A DNA stretch of 64,000 nucleotides from Streptomyces sp. CBMA291 (GCF_014596525.1 NZ_MSJP01000014.1:52862-116861); one strand, 5' to 3'. Counted from the stretch's first letter, positions 18,518 to 27,762 are shown. Notes: generated by a model from the sequence alone, not told the origin. Translations and numbers: made by a program.

Positions 18518-20107
18518 TCAGCGGGGTGCGGCGAGGGCGGCGGAGAGCCGGTCGAGGGCGGGCTGTGCCGCGTCCGGGGAGGGGGTGTTCCCGGCGAGGA
18601 AGGCGAAGGCGAGGAGACGTCCGTCGGGGGTGACGGCCGTCCCCGCGAGGGTGTTGACGCCGGTGAGGGTGCCGGTCTTGGCGCGGACGAGCCCGGCGCC
18701 CGCGGGGGCGTCGGCGAAGCGTCCGGCGAGGGTGCCGGTGAAGCCGCCGACGGGCAGCCCGGTGAGGACGGGGCGCAGAGCGGGGCGGGCGGGGTCGGCC
18801 GCGCGGGTGAGGAGAGCGGTGAGGAGGTCGGCGGTGACGCGGTCGCGGCGGTCGAGTCCGCTGCCGTCGGCGAAGCGGGCACCGGTGACGGGGAGGCTCA
18901 GGCGGGCGAGTTCGGCGCGGACGGCGCGGCCCGCTCCCTCGAAGCTCGCGGGCTCGCGGTGGGCGAGGGCGGTCTGCCGGGCGAGGGCTTCGGCGAGGTC
19001 GTTGTCGCTGTGGGTGAGGGTGTGCTCGGCGAGGTCGGCGAGGGGGGCGGAGCGGGTGGTGGCGAGGGGTGCGGCCCCCGGGGTACGGCCGGGGGCGGGG
19101 GCGCCGGTGACGGTGACGCCCGCGTGGGCGAGGTGGGCCGCGAAGGCGGTGGCGGTGTCGCGCGCGGGGTCGGTGGAGCGGGGTGCGGGGCCGCTGCGGC
19201 TGTCGTCGAGGCGTCCTTCGCGGGTCATCAGGGCGACGACGGGGGCGAGGTTCTCGTTGGGGCCTATGGGGTGGAGTACGGGGCCGGTGTAGAGGCTCGT
19301 GTCGTACGCGAGGCGTATGGAGGTGCGGCCCCGGGCGGTCAGGGCGCGGGCGGTGTCGGCGGCGAGGGCCTTGAGGCGGGCGGGGTCGAGGGTGGGGTCG
19401 CCGCCGCCGGTGAGGGTGAGGGTGCGGCCGTCGGGGGAGGAGGTGACGGTGGTGGATATGCGGTGGTCGGGGCCGAGGGCGGAGAGGGCGGCGGCGACCG
19501 TGGCGATCTTGATGGTGGAGGCGGGGGTCATGGGGGTGGCGGCGCCCGCGCCGTAGAGACGGTGTCCGGTGGCGGTGTCGACGACGGCGGCGGCGCGCAG
19601 GGGGCCGAGCCCGGGATCGGCGAGGAGGGGGGTGAGGAGGGCGGCGAGCTTCGCGGCGTAGGCCTTGTCGGGGTCGGCGGCGGAGTCGGCGGCGGGGGTT
19701 CCGGAGGGGTTTCCGACGGGGTTTCCGGAGGGGTTTCCGACGGAGCCGGTCGAGGGGTCGGCTCCGGGCCTGGCCTCGGGGCCGGTTCCGGGACCCGTGC
19801 CGGATGCGGTGGTGCCTTCGGATCCGGTGGTTCCGGTGGTGCCTTCGGATCCGGTGGTGCCCGGGGTGCGCAGGGCGGTGAGGACGTCGGGGGCGCTGGG
19901 GGCGGGCGCGGGGCGGTAGGGCGTCGGGGGCGCGGGGGCTGCGGCGTGATGTGCGCCACCCGCTTCCCGGGCGGCGGCGGCGCGGGCGCGTTCGGCCGTA
20001 CGCTGACCGGAGTCCCATGGCCCGGCCGCGGTCACCGCCGCGGTGGCCAGGGCCACTCCGAGGGCGGCAGAGCCTGCCACGAGCTGCCACGTCCTCGGCT
20101 CGGGCAT
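18518..20107 (-). CDS. dacB: D-alanyl-D-alanine carboxypeptidase/endopeptidase (PBP4 type)
   Basis: A 529-residue low-molecular-mass penicillin-binding protein that trims peptidoglycan peptides. The active-site triad of motifs is intact: PASTIKI (S-x-x-K, about residue 190), SDNDLAEAL (S-x-N), and RAKTGTLTG (K-T-G). An N-terminal hydrophobic segment (about 8-25) predicts export. A Gly/Thr/Ser/Pro-rich linker (about 60-135) with GSEGTTG and GNPSGNPVG repeats follows. The ATG at 20105-20107 is chosen over an upstream in-frame GTG (20152). It is divergent from ppa. Confidence 0.92.
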   Translation of the reverse strand: MPEPRTWQLVAGSAALGVALATAAVTAAGPWDSGQRTAERARAAAAREAGGAHHAAAPAPPTPYRPAPAPSAPDVLTALRTPGTTGSEGTTGTTGSEGTTASGTGPGTGPEARPGADPSTGSVGNPSGNPVGNPSGTPAADSAADPDKAYAAKLAALLTPLLADPGLGPLRAAAVVDTATGHRLYGAGAATPMTPASTIKIATVAAALSALGPDHRISTTVTSSPDGRTLTLTGGGDPTLDPARLKALAADTARALTARGRTSIRLAYDTSLYTGPVLHPIGPNENLAPVVALMTREGRLDDSRSGPAPRSTDPARDTATAFAAHLAHAGVTVTGAPAPGRTPGAAPLATTRSAPLADLAEHTLTHSDNDLAEALARQTALAHREPASFEGAGRAVRAELARLSLPVTGARFADGSGLDRRDRVTADLLTALLTRAADPARPALRPVLTGLPVGGFTGTLAGRFADAPAGAGLVRAKTGTLTGVNTLAGTAVTPDGRLLAFAFLAGNTPSPDAAQPALDRLSAALAAPR

Positions 20108-20209
20108 TGCTGACCAGCCCCTTTCGCGATCACGGTCCTGCGTGAGGGACACTTAATCACCGCGCGTCGTCGCGAGCATTCACTTGTGTTGATTCAGGAG
20201 GAGCCACCC

Positions 20210-20701
20210 GTGGAGTTCGACGTCACCATCGAGATCCCGAAGGGGTCGCGTAACAAGTACGAGGTCGACCACGAGACGGGGCGCATCCGTCTGGACCGGC
20301 GTCTCTTCACCTCGACGGCCTACCCGACCGACTACGGCTTCGTCGAGAACACCCTCGGCGAGGACGGCGACCCGCTGGACGCCCTCGTCATCCTGGACGA
20401 GCCGACCTTCCCCGGTTGCCTGATCAAGTGCCGCGCGATCGGCATGTTCCGGATGACGGACGAGGCCGGTGGCGACGACAAGCTGCTGTGCGTCCCGGCG
20501 ACGGACCCGCGCATGGAGCACCTGCGGGACATCCACCATGTGTCGGAGTTCGACCGTCTGGAGATCCAGCACTTCTTCGAGGTCTACAAGGACCTGGAGC
20601 CCGGCAAGTCCGTCGAGGGCGCCGACTGGGTCGGCCGCGCCGAGGCCGAGGCCGAGATCGAGCGCTCGTACGCCCGGCTCAAGGAGCAGGGCGGCCACTG
20701 A
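20210..20701 (+). CDS. ppa: Inorganic pyrophosphatase
   Basis: A 163-residue soluble family I pyrophosphatase. [42 protein letters not shown] (the D-x-D-P-x-D metal signature is GEDGDPLD) and the tail [10 protein letters not shown] are diagnostic. The GTG at 20210 follows an AGGAGGAG ribosome-binding site; starting at 20186 would translate the binding site itself. It is a single gene ending in a strong terminator. Confidence 0.97.
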   Translation: MEFDVTIEIPKGSRNKYEVDHETGRIRLDRRLFTSTAYPTDYGFVENTLGEDGDPLDALVILDEPTFPGCLIKCRAIGMFRMTDEAGGDDKLLCVPATDPRMEHLRDIHHVSEFDRLEIQHFFEVYKDLEPGKSVEGADWVGRAEAEAEIERSYARLKEQGGH

Positions 20702-20755
20702 GGCCGCGGGTCACGTGCGGGGTGGCGAGTGAGCACCCTGTGACGTGATCGTGTG

Positions 20756-20787
20756 AAGGCGGTGCACCTCTTGGGGTGCACCGCCTT
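20756..20787 (+). terminator. Terminator of ppa
   Basis: A perfect inverted repeat: AAGGCGGTGCACC (20756-20768) and its complement at 20775-20787, with a 6-nt loop, followed by TTTCG. It lies 55 bp after the ppa stop. Confidence 0.85.
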
Positions 20788-20848
20788 TCGCACATCCGTC
20801 TCACCTTCATACTGGAATCCACGATTCCCTGGGGATGAGGCGGAGAGA

Positions 20849-22507
20849 GTGGTGGCGGAGCCGGAGGGCCCCGAGGAGGCTCCGGAGGACCGGAAGCCTC
20901 AGTCGGACGAGGCGCGGAGCGCGTTCGTTCCGCCGGCGGGGGTGGAGCAGCCCGCGCCCGCGGAGGAGGAGCATCCGACCTCCGAGTTCGCCCTTCCGCC
21001 GGGGCTGACGTCGGAGCCGCCACCGGGGCAGGAGGGCTCGGCGTTCGCCAAGCCCGCCACGTACTCCTCGCGGAACTCGCCGCCCGCGTTCACGCCCGCG
21101 ACCGGGATACCGCTGGTGCGGCTGCCGCAGGACGCGCCCTGGCAGGACCGGATGCGGACGATGCTGCGGCTGCCGGTGGGCGAGCGCCCGGTGCCGGAGG
21201 CGCCGCGCAAGGAGGACGAGTCGGGGCCCTCGGTGCCGCGCGTGCTCGACCTGACGCTGCGTATCGGGGAACTGCTGCTCGCGGGCGGGGAGGGCGCGGA
21301 GGACGTCGAGGCGGCGATGTTCGCGATCTGCCGTTCGTACGGGCTCGACCGGGTGGAGCCGACGGTCACGTTCACGCTGTTGTCGGTGACGTACCAGCCC
21401 TCGCTCGTGGACGATCCGGTCACGGCGAACCGGACGGTACGGCGGCGGGGGACGGACTACACGCGGCTCGTGGCGGTGTACACGCTGCTCGCGGACATCA
21501 ACGCGCGGGCGCACGAGGTCTCGCCCGAGGAGGCGTACCGGCGGCTCGCGGAGATCCGGCGCAACCGGCATCCGTATCCGGGCTGGGCGCTGACGGCGGC
21601 GGCGGGGCTCCTCGCGGGGGCGGCGTCGATCCTGCTCGGCGGCGATACGACGGTGTTCTTCGTGGCGGCGCTCGGTGCGGTGCTCGGCGACCGGCTCGCG
21701 TGGCTGTGCGCGGGGCGGGGGCTGCCGGAGTTCTACCAGTTCCTGGTGGCGGCGATGCCCCCGGCGGCGATGGGGGTGCTGCTCACGCTGCTCCACGCGG
21801 ATCTGCGCCCCTCGGCGGTGATCACCGGTGGTCTGTTCGCGCTGATCCCGGGGCGGGCGCTGGTGGCGGCGGTGCAGGACGGTCTGACCGGTTTCTACAT
21901 CACGGCCTCGGCCCGGCTCCTGGAGGTCGCGTATTTCTTCGTCGCGATCGTGGTGGGCGTGCTTTCGGTGCTCTACGTGGCGGTGCAGTTCGACGCGCAG
22001 CTGAATCCGGAGGGGGCGCTGCGGCCGGTGGAGCGGCCGGTGACGCAGATCCTGGCGTCGATGGTGCTGTGCGCGACGTTCGCGATCCTGTTGCAGCAGT
22101 CGCGGTCGACGGTGCTGTTCGCGACGTTGAACGGCGGGGTGGCGTGGGTCGTGTACGCGTCGATCGCGGTGGTGGCCGATGGTTCCGCGGTGATGGCGAC
22201 GGCGGTGGCGGCGGGGCTCGTGGGCCTCTTCGGGCAGTTGATCGCCCGGTACGAGCACACCTCGTCGTTGCCGTACGTGACGGCGGCGATCGGGCCGCTG
22301 CTGCCGGGTTCCGCGACGTACTTCGGGGTGCTCGCGATCGCGCAGCACAATCTCGACCAGGGGTTCGCCTCGCTGGCGAAGGCGGCGGCGCTGGCGCTCG
22401 CGATCGCGATCGGGGTGAACCTGGGAAGCGAGCTGGCGCGGATGTTCATGCAGGCGCCCGGGGCGGCGGCGGTCCGCCGGGCGGCGAAGCGGACCAGGGG
22501 CTTCTAG
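20849..22507 (+). CDS. Threonine/serine exporter family protein (ThrE-like)
   Basis: A 552-residue membrane protein. The first 150 residues are an acidic, Pro-rich cytoplasmic leader. The ThrE domain then begins with VLDLTLRIGELLLAGGEGAEDVEAAM, and about ten hydrophobic segments follow. The two halves correspond to the ThrE (DUF1212) and ThrE_2 (DUF3815) domains fused in one chain, as in the Corynebacterium exporter. It would export L-threonine and L-serine using the proton gradient. The start is one of two adjacent GTG codons (20849 or 20852) after GGGGATGAGG; the upstream in-frame ATG at 20753 lies inside the ppa terminator. Confidence 0.88.
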   Translation: MVAEPEGPEEAPEDRKPQSDEARSAFVPPAGVEQPAPAEEEHPTSEFALPPGLTSEPPPGQEGSAFAKPATYSSRNSPPAFTPATGIPLVRLPQDAPWQDRMRTMLRLPVGERPVPEAPRKEDESGPSVPRVLDLTLRIGELLLAGGEGAEDVEAAMFAICRSYGLDRVEPTVTFTLLSVTYQPSLVDDPVTANRTVRRRGTDYTRLVAVYTLLADINARAHEVSPEEAYRRLAEIRRNRHPYPGWALTAAAGLLAGAASILLGGDTTVFFVAALGAVLGDRLAWLCAGRGLPEFYQFLVAAMPPAAMGVLLTLLHADLRPSAVITGGLFALIPGRALVAAVQDGLTGFYITASARLLEVAYFFVAIVVGVLSVLYVAVQFDAQLNPEGALRPVERPVTQILASMVLCATFAILLQQSRSTVLFATLNGGVAWVVYASIAVVADGSAVMATAVAAGLVGLFGQLIARYEHTSSLPYVTAAIGPLLPGSATYFGVLAIAQHNLDQGFASLAKAAALALAIAIGVNLGSELARMFMQAPGAAAVRRAAKRTRGF

Positions 22508-22533
22508 CCGCCTGGTCCGCTCGGGGTGGGCCT

Positions 22534-22582
22534 TACGGGGCCCTGCCGGGGTTCCGCGGACCCGCTACGGGGCCCTGCCGGG
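22534..22582. repeat. 17-bp direct repeat between convergent genes
   Basis: TACGGGGCCCTGCCGGG occurs at 22534-22550 and again at 22566-22582, between the ends of the ThrE-like and DedA genes. Each copy contains a GGGGCCC core. No clean hairpin is evident. Confidence 0.5.
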
Positions 22583-22588
22583 AGGGGG

Positions 22589-23299
22589 TCAGCGCTTGGC
22601 GTGACGGCCCCGGGGGGCCTGGGGGGCCTGGGTCTGGGCGCCGGGGACGAGGTCGTGACCGCCCTCGGCCTGCTCCTTCTTCGCGCGGGAGCGGGCCCGG
22701 AGGAACTCGATCGCGATCGGGACGACGGAGATCAGGACGATGCCGACGAGGATGAACTCGATGTGCTCGTGCACGAAGTCGATCTGGCCGAGGGCGGCGC
22801 CGAGCAGGGTCACTCCGGCGCCCCAGAGCACACCGCCGATGACGTTGAACGTGATGAACGAGCGGTAGTTCATCCCGCTGACGCCCGCGATGATCGGCGT
22901 GAAGGTCCGCACGACGGGCACGAAACGGGCCAGGACCAGCGACTTCGGGCCGTGCTTCTCGAAGAACTCGCTCGCCTTCTCGACGTTCTCCTGCTTGAAC
23001 AGTCTGGAGTCGGGGCGCTTGAAGAGGGAGGGCCCGACCTTCCGGCCGAAGAGATAGCCGACCTGGTCGCCGAGGACCGCCGCGATCACCACCAGGGTGC
23101 ACATCAGCCACAGCGGCATGTCCAGCTTGCCGGTCGTGACCAGCAGACCGGCGGTGAAGAGAAGCGAGTCGCCAGGCAGGAAGAACCCGATGAGGAGTCC
23201 GGACTCGGCGAAGACGATGGCGAGGATTCCGATGGGACCAAAGGTGTGGATCAGATAGTCCGGGTCCAGCCAGCTCGGTCCGAGGGCAAGCGTGTTCAC
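22589..23299 (-). CDS. DedA family membrane protein
   Basis: A 236-residue membrane protein of the DedA/VTT (SNARE-associated) superfamily, which includes undecaprenyl-phosphate and phospholipid flippases. The signature region E-[SG]-x-x-P-x-P-[GE] appears as FAESGLLIGFFLPGDSLL. LVLARFVPVVRTFTPIIAGVSGM carries the conserved F-x-R-x-x-P-x-x-R. Four to five membrane spans; the C-terminal 35 residues are charged. The GTG at 23297-23299 follows AGGAGCCCGG, so the longer in-frame start at 23356 is rejected. Confidence 0.92.
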   Translation of the reverse strand: MNTLALGPSWLDPDYLIHTFGPIGILAIVFAESGLLIGFFLPGDSLLFTAGLLVTTGKLDMPLWLMCTLVVIAAVLGDQVGYLFGRKVGPSLFKRPDSRLFKQENVEKASEFFEKHGPKSLVLARFVPVVRTFTPIIAGVSGMNYRSFITFNVIGGVLWGAGVTLLGAALGQIDFVHEHIEFILVGIVLISVVPIAIEFLRARSRAKKEQAEGGHDLVPGAQTQAPQAPRGRHAKR

Positions 23300-23493
23300 G
23301 GGTTTCCGGGCTCCTGCGGTCGGTGGGGGCGGGGACGGCTGGCCCCAAGCTATCAACGCGGGCCGAACGCGCCCGGTTCCACCCGGGGTCCCGGGGTGCG
23401 GGAGCCTGCCGGAAGTTGCGAAGATCGTTTTCGGCCGGGACTCTTTCTTCTGAGTCTTCCCTTGAGTCTCGCCGAACAGGAAGGTGTGTGTCG

Positions 23494-23862
23494 ATGGGCA
23501 TCGAGGAGTACGGGGGCGGCCAGGGTCCGCACCCCGACGTACTGGTCGTGACGACGAACGACGTACCGGGCTACGAGGTCCGCCAGGTGATCGGCGAGGT
23601 CTTCGGGCTCACCGTCCGCTCCCGCCATCTGGGCAGCCAGATCGGCGCGGGCCTGAAGTCGATGATCGGCGGGGAGCTGAAGGGCCTGACCAAGACCCTG
23701 GTGCAGACCCGCAACCAGGCCATGGAACGCCTGGTGGAGCAGGCGCGGGCGCGGGGCGCCAACGCCGTGCTCATGTTCCGCTTCGACGTCACCGAGGCGG
23801 CGGACGTGGGCACCGAAGTCTGCGCGTACGGCACAGCCGTGGTGATCGAACCGCGCGCCTGA
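23494..23862 (+). CDS. YbjQ/DUF74 family protein
   Basis: A 122-residue protein of the YbjQ family (once called heavy-metal-binding). It has VTTNDVPGYEVRQVIGEVFGLTVRS at the start and RGANAVLMFRFDVTE near the end, the two conserved parts of the pentameric barrel fold. No membrane segment. Function unknown. The ATG at 23494 lies 10 bases after AGGAAGG; a GTG at 23488 is an alternative. It is divergent from DedA. Confidence 0.88.
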   Translation: MGIEEYGGGQGPHPDVLVVTTNDVPGYEVRQVIGEVFGLTVRSRHLGSQIGAGLKSMIGGELKGLTKTLVQTRNQAMERLVEQARARGANAVLMFRFDVTEAADVGTEVCAYGTAVVIEPRA

Positions 23863-24139
23863 GCGGGTGAGGCGGTACGGATACGGGGCGGGGGCCGGGC
23901 TCCCGCCCCCGCCCCCGTATCCGTATCCGTATCCGTATCCGCCCTGTGTCCGCCTCCGCGCCCGCCCGGTATCCGCCTCCAGGCCCGCCCTGTATCCCCC
24001 TCCGCGCCCGCCCTGTGCCGCGCCCCCGCCCGTCCCCGTATCCGTATGTGTATCCGCACCCCCGTCAGCCCCCGTACCCGTCCTCGTATCCGAGGGCATT
24101 CCGTCCGGCACGGGGTCCCACCCGCCCGACCTACGGAAA
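23863..24139. other. Pyrimidine-rich intergenic repeat stretch
   Basis: No gene is apparent. The plus strand is dominated by GTATCC and CGCCC units, including four perfect GTATCC copies at 23917-23940 and scattered variants to about 24060. All three plus frames are partly open because the stretch lacks stop triplets, which explains the apparent reading frames here. Confidence 0.5.
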
Positions 24140-25450
24140 ATGCGGCTTTTGCGCATTTATGGTGAGGCGGTGGCTCTCGATCACGCCTCTCCCCCGCCCG
24201 ACGGCGCACCGGCCCTCCGCGTCCTGCTCCCGCAGATCCTGCCCGCGCTCGGCGTCGGCGTCGGCGGTGGGCTGCTCTTCCTGGGGATCAGCTACGTCTC
24301 GGAGCGGCTCCAGCACGTCCTGTGGAGCGTGCTGCCCGACGCCCTCGGGGTCGACGGCTACTCCGCGCTCTGGATCGTGTCCCTCCTCACCGCGACCGGC
24401 GTCGCCGTGGGCCTGGTCGTCTGGAAGGCTCCCGGGCACGCCGGGCCCGACCCCGCCACCACGGGGCTCGGCGGGGCGCCGCTCTCCCCCGGCACCACCC
24501 CGGGGCTGCTCCTGGCCAGCGCGCTCGCCCTGGCCGGCGGGGTCAGCCTCGGCCCGGAGAACCCGATCATCGCCACCAACGTCGCCCTCGCCTACTGGCT
24601 CGGCCGCAAGGCGGCGCCCGCCGTGCCCGGTGCCGCCTGGGTCGCGCTCGCCTCCGCCGCCACCATCGGCGCCCTCTTCGGCACCCCGGTGGCCGCCGCC
24701 CTCGTCATCTCCGAGGCCCTCACCGGACAGCCGGGGCCCGGCTCGCTCTGGGACCGGCTCTTCGCCCCGCTGGTCGCGGCGGGGGCCGGGGCGATGACCA
24801 CCCAACTGCTCGCCGAGCCCAGTTTCGCCCTGGGCCTTCCGCCGCTCGCCGACCCCGGCTGGGGCGATCTCCTCGCCGCCCTGGCCATCGCCTCCGCCGC
24901 CGCCCTGTTCGGTCTGGCCGCCTGTTTCGTCTTCCCCGCCGTCCACGCCGGCTTCCGGCGGCTGCGCCACCCGATGCTGATGCTGCCCGCCGGAGGGCTC
25001 GTCCTGGGCCTCCTGGGGGCCCTGGGCGGCCATCTGACGCTCTTCAAGGGCCTGGCGGAGGTCAAGGAGCTGACGGCCTCGCTCGGCAGCTGGTCCTCGG
25101 GCGAGCTGGCGAAGCTGGCCGTGGTCAAGCTCGTGGCCCTTCTCGTCGCCTCCTCCTGCGGCTTCCGGGGCGGCCGGATCTTCCCCGCCGTCTTCGTCGG
25201 GGCCGCCTTCGGGCTGTTCGTCCAGGCGCTCGTCCCCGAGACGCACCCGACGGTCGCGATCTCCGCCGCCGTACTCGGCGTCCTGCTCGCCACCACCCGG
25301 CAGGGCTGGGTGAGCCTCTTCACCGCCGCCGTCCTCGTCGCCTCCCCCGCGACCCTCACCCTGCTCTGCCTGGCCTCGCTCCCCGCCTGGCTGCTGGTCA
25401 CCGGCCGCCCGCAACTGGAACTGGACGAACAGGGCCGCCCGCTGCGGTGA
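24140..25450 (+). CDS. ClC-family chloride channel or antiporter
   Basis: A 436-residue membrane protein with ten or more hydrophobic segments. The ClC filter region is recognisable as GGVSLGPENPIIATNVALAYWLG. This corresponds to the G-[KR]-E-G-P motif, here with GPENP, keeping the gating glutamate. SAATIGALFGTPVAAALVISEAL and CGFRGGRIFPAVFVGAAFG match the later conserved helices. The ATG at 24140 is used; a GTG at 24170 with a better ribosome-binding site (GGTGAGG) would remove ten residues. Whether it works as a channel or a chloride/proton exchanger cannot be decided. Confidence 0.85.
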   Translation: MRLLRIYGEAVALDHASPPPDGAPALRVLLPQILPALGVGVGGGLLFLGISYVSERLQHVLWSVLPDALGVDGYSALWIVSLLTATGVAVGLVVWKAPGHAGPDPATTGLGGAPLSPGTTPGLLLASALALAGGVSLGPENPIIATNVALAYWLGRKAAPAVPGAAWVALASAATIGALFGTPVAAALVISEALTGQPGPGSLWDRLFAPLVAAGAGAMTTQLLAEPSFALGLPPLADPGWGDLLAALAIASAAALFGLAACFVFPAVHAGFRRLRHPMLMLPAGGLVLGLLGALGGHLTLFKGLAEVKELTASLGSWSSGELAKLAVVKLVALLVASSCGFRGGRIFPAVFVGAAFGLFVQALVPETHPTVAISAAVLGVLLATTRQGWVSLFTAAVLVASPATLTLLCLASLPAWLLVTGRPQLELDEQGRPLR

Positions 25451-25460
25451 CCCGAGCTTC

Positions 25461-25562
25461 GGGAGACGTACGGGGTCAGGAAGCGTACGGGTCGGGAGGC
25501 GTACGGCTTCAGGCGGACGTACGGGGTCAGGAGACGTACGGGCTCAGGAGGCGTACGGGTTT
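25461..25562. repeat. Six-copy tandem repeat spanning the PadR stop codon
   Basis: Six imperfect units of 16-18 bp, each resembling GGAGACGTACGGGGTCA, begin at about 25461, 25479, 25495, 25512, 25530 and 25547. The PadR stop codon (25544-25546) lies at the end of the fifth unit and the sixth encodes its last residues. On the PadR strand each unit reads CCGTACG followed by a TGA-containing segment. The array fills the gap between the convergent ClC and PadR genes. Confidence 0.65.
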
Positions 25563-26167
25563 CGCTCGCCCTCGGCGAGGACGCCCACGAACGGCTCCCC
25601 CTCGCCCGCGAAGACGTACGCGCCGCCCTCGATCCGCTCGATCAGACCGAGGGTCCACTCCTTGCCCGCGTCGGCCGAGTGGAGCCACAGGTGCATGATC
25701 TCGCCGATGTGCCCGAGCCCGGCGGGGCCGTCGGCTCCCTCGGCCGGGAGGTAGTACTCGGTGACCGAGGTCCGCCACTCGTCGAGCGCGCGCACCCGGC
25801 GGCGCAGCAGCTCGGCGGCCTCCGCGCGGGGCAGGTCCACCATGAAGCCGATGGCCGCCGACAGGACGTCCGTCTTCTGGTCGTACGTGGTCAGGGCCTC
25901 GCGCAGCAGCGCGAAGTACGCGCCGAGACCGGCATCGGTCAGCTCGTACTCGACGCGCGGCGGCCCGCCGACCGCGCTCGGCGCCACCTCGTGCGCGTGC
26001 AGCAGCCCCTGCTTGGCCATCTGCTTCAGGGCGTGGTAGATCGAGCCCGGCTTGGCGCGGGACCACTCGTGGGCGCCCCAGTACTCCAGGTCGTTGCGGA
26101 CCTGATAGCCGTGGGCGCGGCCGTGCTGCCTGACCGCGCCCAGGACGAGCAGCCGGATCGCCGACAT
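25544..26167 (-). CDS. PadR-family transcriptional regulator
   Basis: A 207-residue protein. The N-terminal winged helix (residues 1-80) has IRLLVLGAVRQHGRAHGYQV, WSRAKPGSIYHALKQMAKQGLL and VEYELTDAGL, the PadR signature. The helical C-terminal part (residues 90-200) is the dimerisation/ligand region. PadR proteins often repress genes for phenolic acid or multidrug detoxification. It lies 54 bp downstream of the aldehyde dehydrogenase on the same strand, so it may be co-transcribed and autoregulate through the operators at 27.7 kb. That link is inference. Confidence 0.9.
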   Translation of the reverse strand: MSAIRLLVLGAVRQHGRAHGYQVRNDLEYWGAHEWSRAKPGSIYHALKQMAKQGLLHAHEVAPSAVGGPPRVEYELTDAGLGAYFALLREALTTYDQKTDVLSAAIGFMVDLPRAEAAELLRRRVRALDEWRTSVTEYYLPAEGADGPAGLGHIGEIMHLWLHSADAGKEWTLGLIERIEGGAYVFAGEGEPFVGVLAEGERNPYAS

Positions 26168-26221
26168 CCCTCGTACCTCCCCGTCGATTCCGACCAGGGT
26201 ACGCGGGCCGGAACCGGCGGT

Positions 26222-27679
26222 TCAGAAGGGGAAACGGCTCCGGCCGTGCTGGATGGAGATCCACTTCTGGGTGGTGAAGGCCTCCACCATCGCCTCGCCG
26301 TTGAGGCGTCCGACGCCGGAGTGCTTCTCGCCGCCGAAGGGGACGATCGGCTCGTCGTGGACGGTGCCGTCGTTGATGTGGATCATGCCGGTGTGGATCT
26401 CCTTGGCGATCCGCACCCCGCGCTCCACGTCCCCGGTGTGGACGGCGCCGCTGAGCCCGTACGGGGTGTCGTTGGCGATCCGTACGGCCTCCTCCTCGCC
26501 GTCGAACGGGATGATCAGGGCCACCGGGCCGAAGATCTCCTGGCCGAGGACCGGGGAGTCGGGGGCGAGACCGGTGAGGACGGAGGGGGAGACGAGGTTG
26601 CCGTCCACCGTGCCGTGCAGGAGCGCGGTCGCCCCGGCGGCCACCGCCTGCTCGACCACCGAGGAGACGGCCTCCGCCTGCTGGGAGTTGATCAGCGGGC
26701 CGATGTGGGTGTCCGGGTCCGCCGGGTCGCCGACGCGCAGGCTCGCCACCTTGGCGACGAACTTCGCGGTGAACTCCTCCTCCACCGACCGGTCGACCAG
26801 GACGCGGTTGGCGGCCATGCAGACCTGGCCCTGGTGCACGAAGCGGCTGAAGACGGCGGCGTCCACGGCGTAGTCGACGTCGGCGTCGTCGAGGACGATC
26901 ATGGCGCTGTTGCCGCCGAGTTCGAGGACCGCCTGCTTGAAGTTCTGGGCGCAGACCGTGGCGACGTGCCGTCCGACCCGGTCGGAGCCGGTGAAGGAGA
27001 CGACCTTCGGGACCGGGTGGGTCAGGAGGGCGTCGCCGATCTCGGCGATGTCGGTGACGACGACGTTCAGCAGACCGGCCGGGAGACCGGCTTCCTCCAG
27101 GACCTTGGCGACGAGGGTGCCGCCGCAGATCGGGGTGTTCTGGTGCGGCTTGAGGACGACCGCGTTGCCGAGGGCGAGGGCGGGCGCGACCGACTTGATC
27201 GAGAGGAGGAAGGGGAAGTTGAAGGGCGAGATGACGCCGACCACGCCGACCGGGACGCGGTAGACGCGGTTCTCCTTGCCGTCGATCGGGGAGGGCAGGA
27301 TGCGGCCCTCGGGGCGCAGTGCCAGCTGGATCGCCTCGCGCAGGAACTCCTTGGCGAGATGCAGTTCGAACGCCGCCTTGAGGCGGGTGCCGCCGAGTTC
27401 GGCGACGATCGTCTCGGAGATCTCCGCCTCGCGGTCCTCGACGATGCGCAGGGCGCGCTCGAAGACCAGTCGGCGGGTGTACGGGTTGGTCCGCGCCCAC
27501 GCGGTCTGGGCGCGGGCGGCGGCGCGGTAGGCGAGGTCGACCTCGCCCGCGGTGGCGACGGTGATCGACGCGAGCTTCTCCCCCGTGTAGGGGTTGAAGT
27601 CGATGATGTCCCACGAGCCGCTGCCGGGCTTCCACTCGCCGTCGATGTACTGGTGGGCCAGGTCGGTGAAGTGCGACAT
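26222..27679 (-). CDS. Aldehyde dehydrogenase family protein (aromatic-aldehyde type)
   Basis: A 485-residue NAD(P)-dependent dehydrogenase. The catalytic cysteine is in HQGQVCMAANRV, the general-base glutamate is in VLELGGNSAMIVLDDADVD, and SFTGSDRVGRHVA and EIFGPVALIIPFD also match. Similarity in feel to benzaldehyde and vanillin dehydrogenases, together with the adjacent PadR gene, suggests oxidation of aromatic aldehydes. The exact substrate is not shown. The ATG at 27677-27679 (MSHFTDLAHQYIDGEW) is preferred to the in-frame start at 27745, which lies inside the upstream palindrome. Confidence 0.88.
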   Translation of the reverse strand: MSHFTDLAHQYIDGEWKPGSGSWDIIDFNPYTGEKLASITVATAGEVDLAYRAAARAQTAWARTNPYTRRLVFERALRIVEDREAEISETIVAELGGTRLKAAFELHLAKEFLREAIQLALRPEGRILPSPIDGKENRVYRVPVGVVGVISPFNFPFLLSIKSVAPALALGNAVVLKPHQNTPICGGTLVAKVLEEAGLPAGLLNVVVTDIAEIGDALLTHPVPKVVSFTGSDRVGRHVATVCAQNFKQAVLELGGNSAMIVLDDADVDYAVDAAVFSRFVHQGQVCMAANRVLVDRSVEEEFTAKFVAKVASLRVGDPADPDTHIGPLINSQQAEAVSSVVEQAVAAGATALLHGTVDGNLVSPSVLTGLAPDSPVLGQEIFGPVALIIPFDGEEEAVRIANDTPYGLSGAVHTGDVERGVRIAKEIHTGMIHINDGTVHDEPIVPFGGEKHSGVGRLNGEAMVEAFTTQKWISIQHGRSRFPF

Positions 27680-27724
27680 GGATCGAGACCCCTCTACCCG
27701 CTCTACCTCTGCGTGCGACAGAAG

Positions 27725-27762
27725 TGACATCGGAACTGATGTCACGTCATCGTACTGATGTG
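27725..27762. promoter_or_regulatory. Double palindromic operator upstream of the aldehyde dehydrogenase
   Basis: TGACATCGGAACTGATGTCA (27725-27744) is a perfect inverted repeat with 7-bp arms. A second, imperfect copy, CGTCATCGTACTGATGT, follows at 27745-27761 with a spacer one base shorter. The pair ends at the stop of the XRE gene and lies 46 bp before the dehydrogenase start, the right place for a repressor site. Confidence 0.6.

Noticed and set aside
23917..23940. Regulatory repeat upstream of the ClC gene
   Set aside because: Four GTATCC units sit in generally repetitive, pyrimidine-rich sequence about 200 bp from the gene. No symmetry or spacing suggests a binding site.
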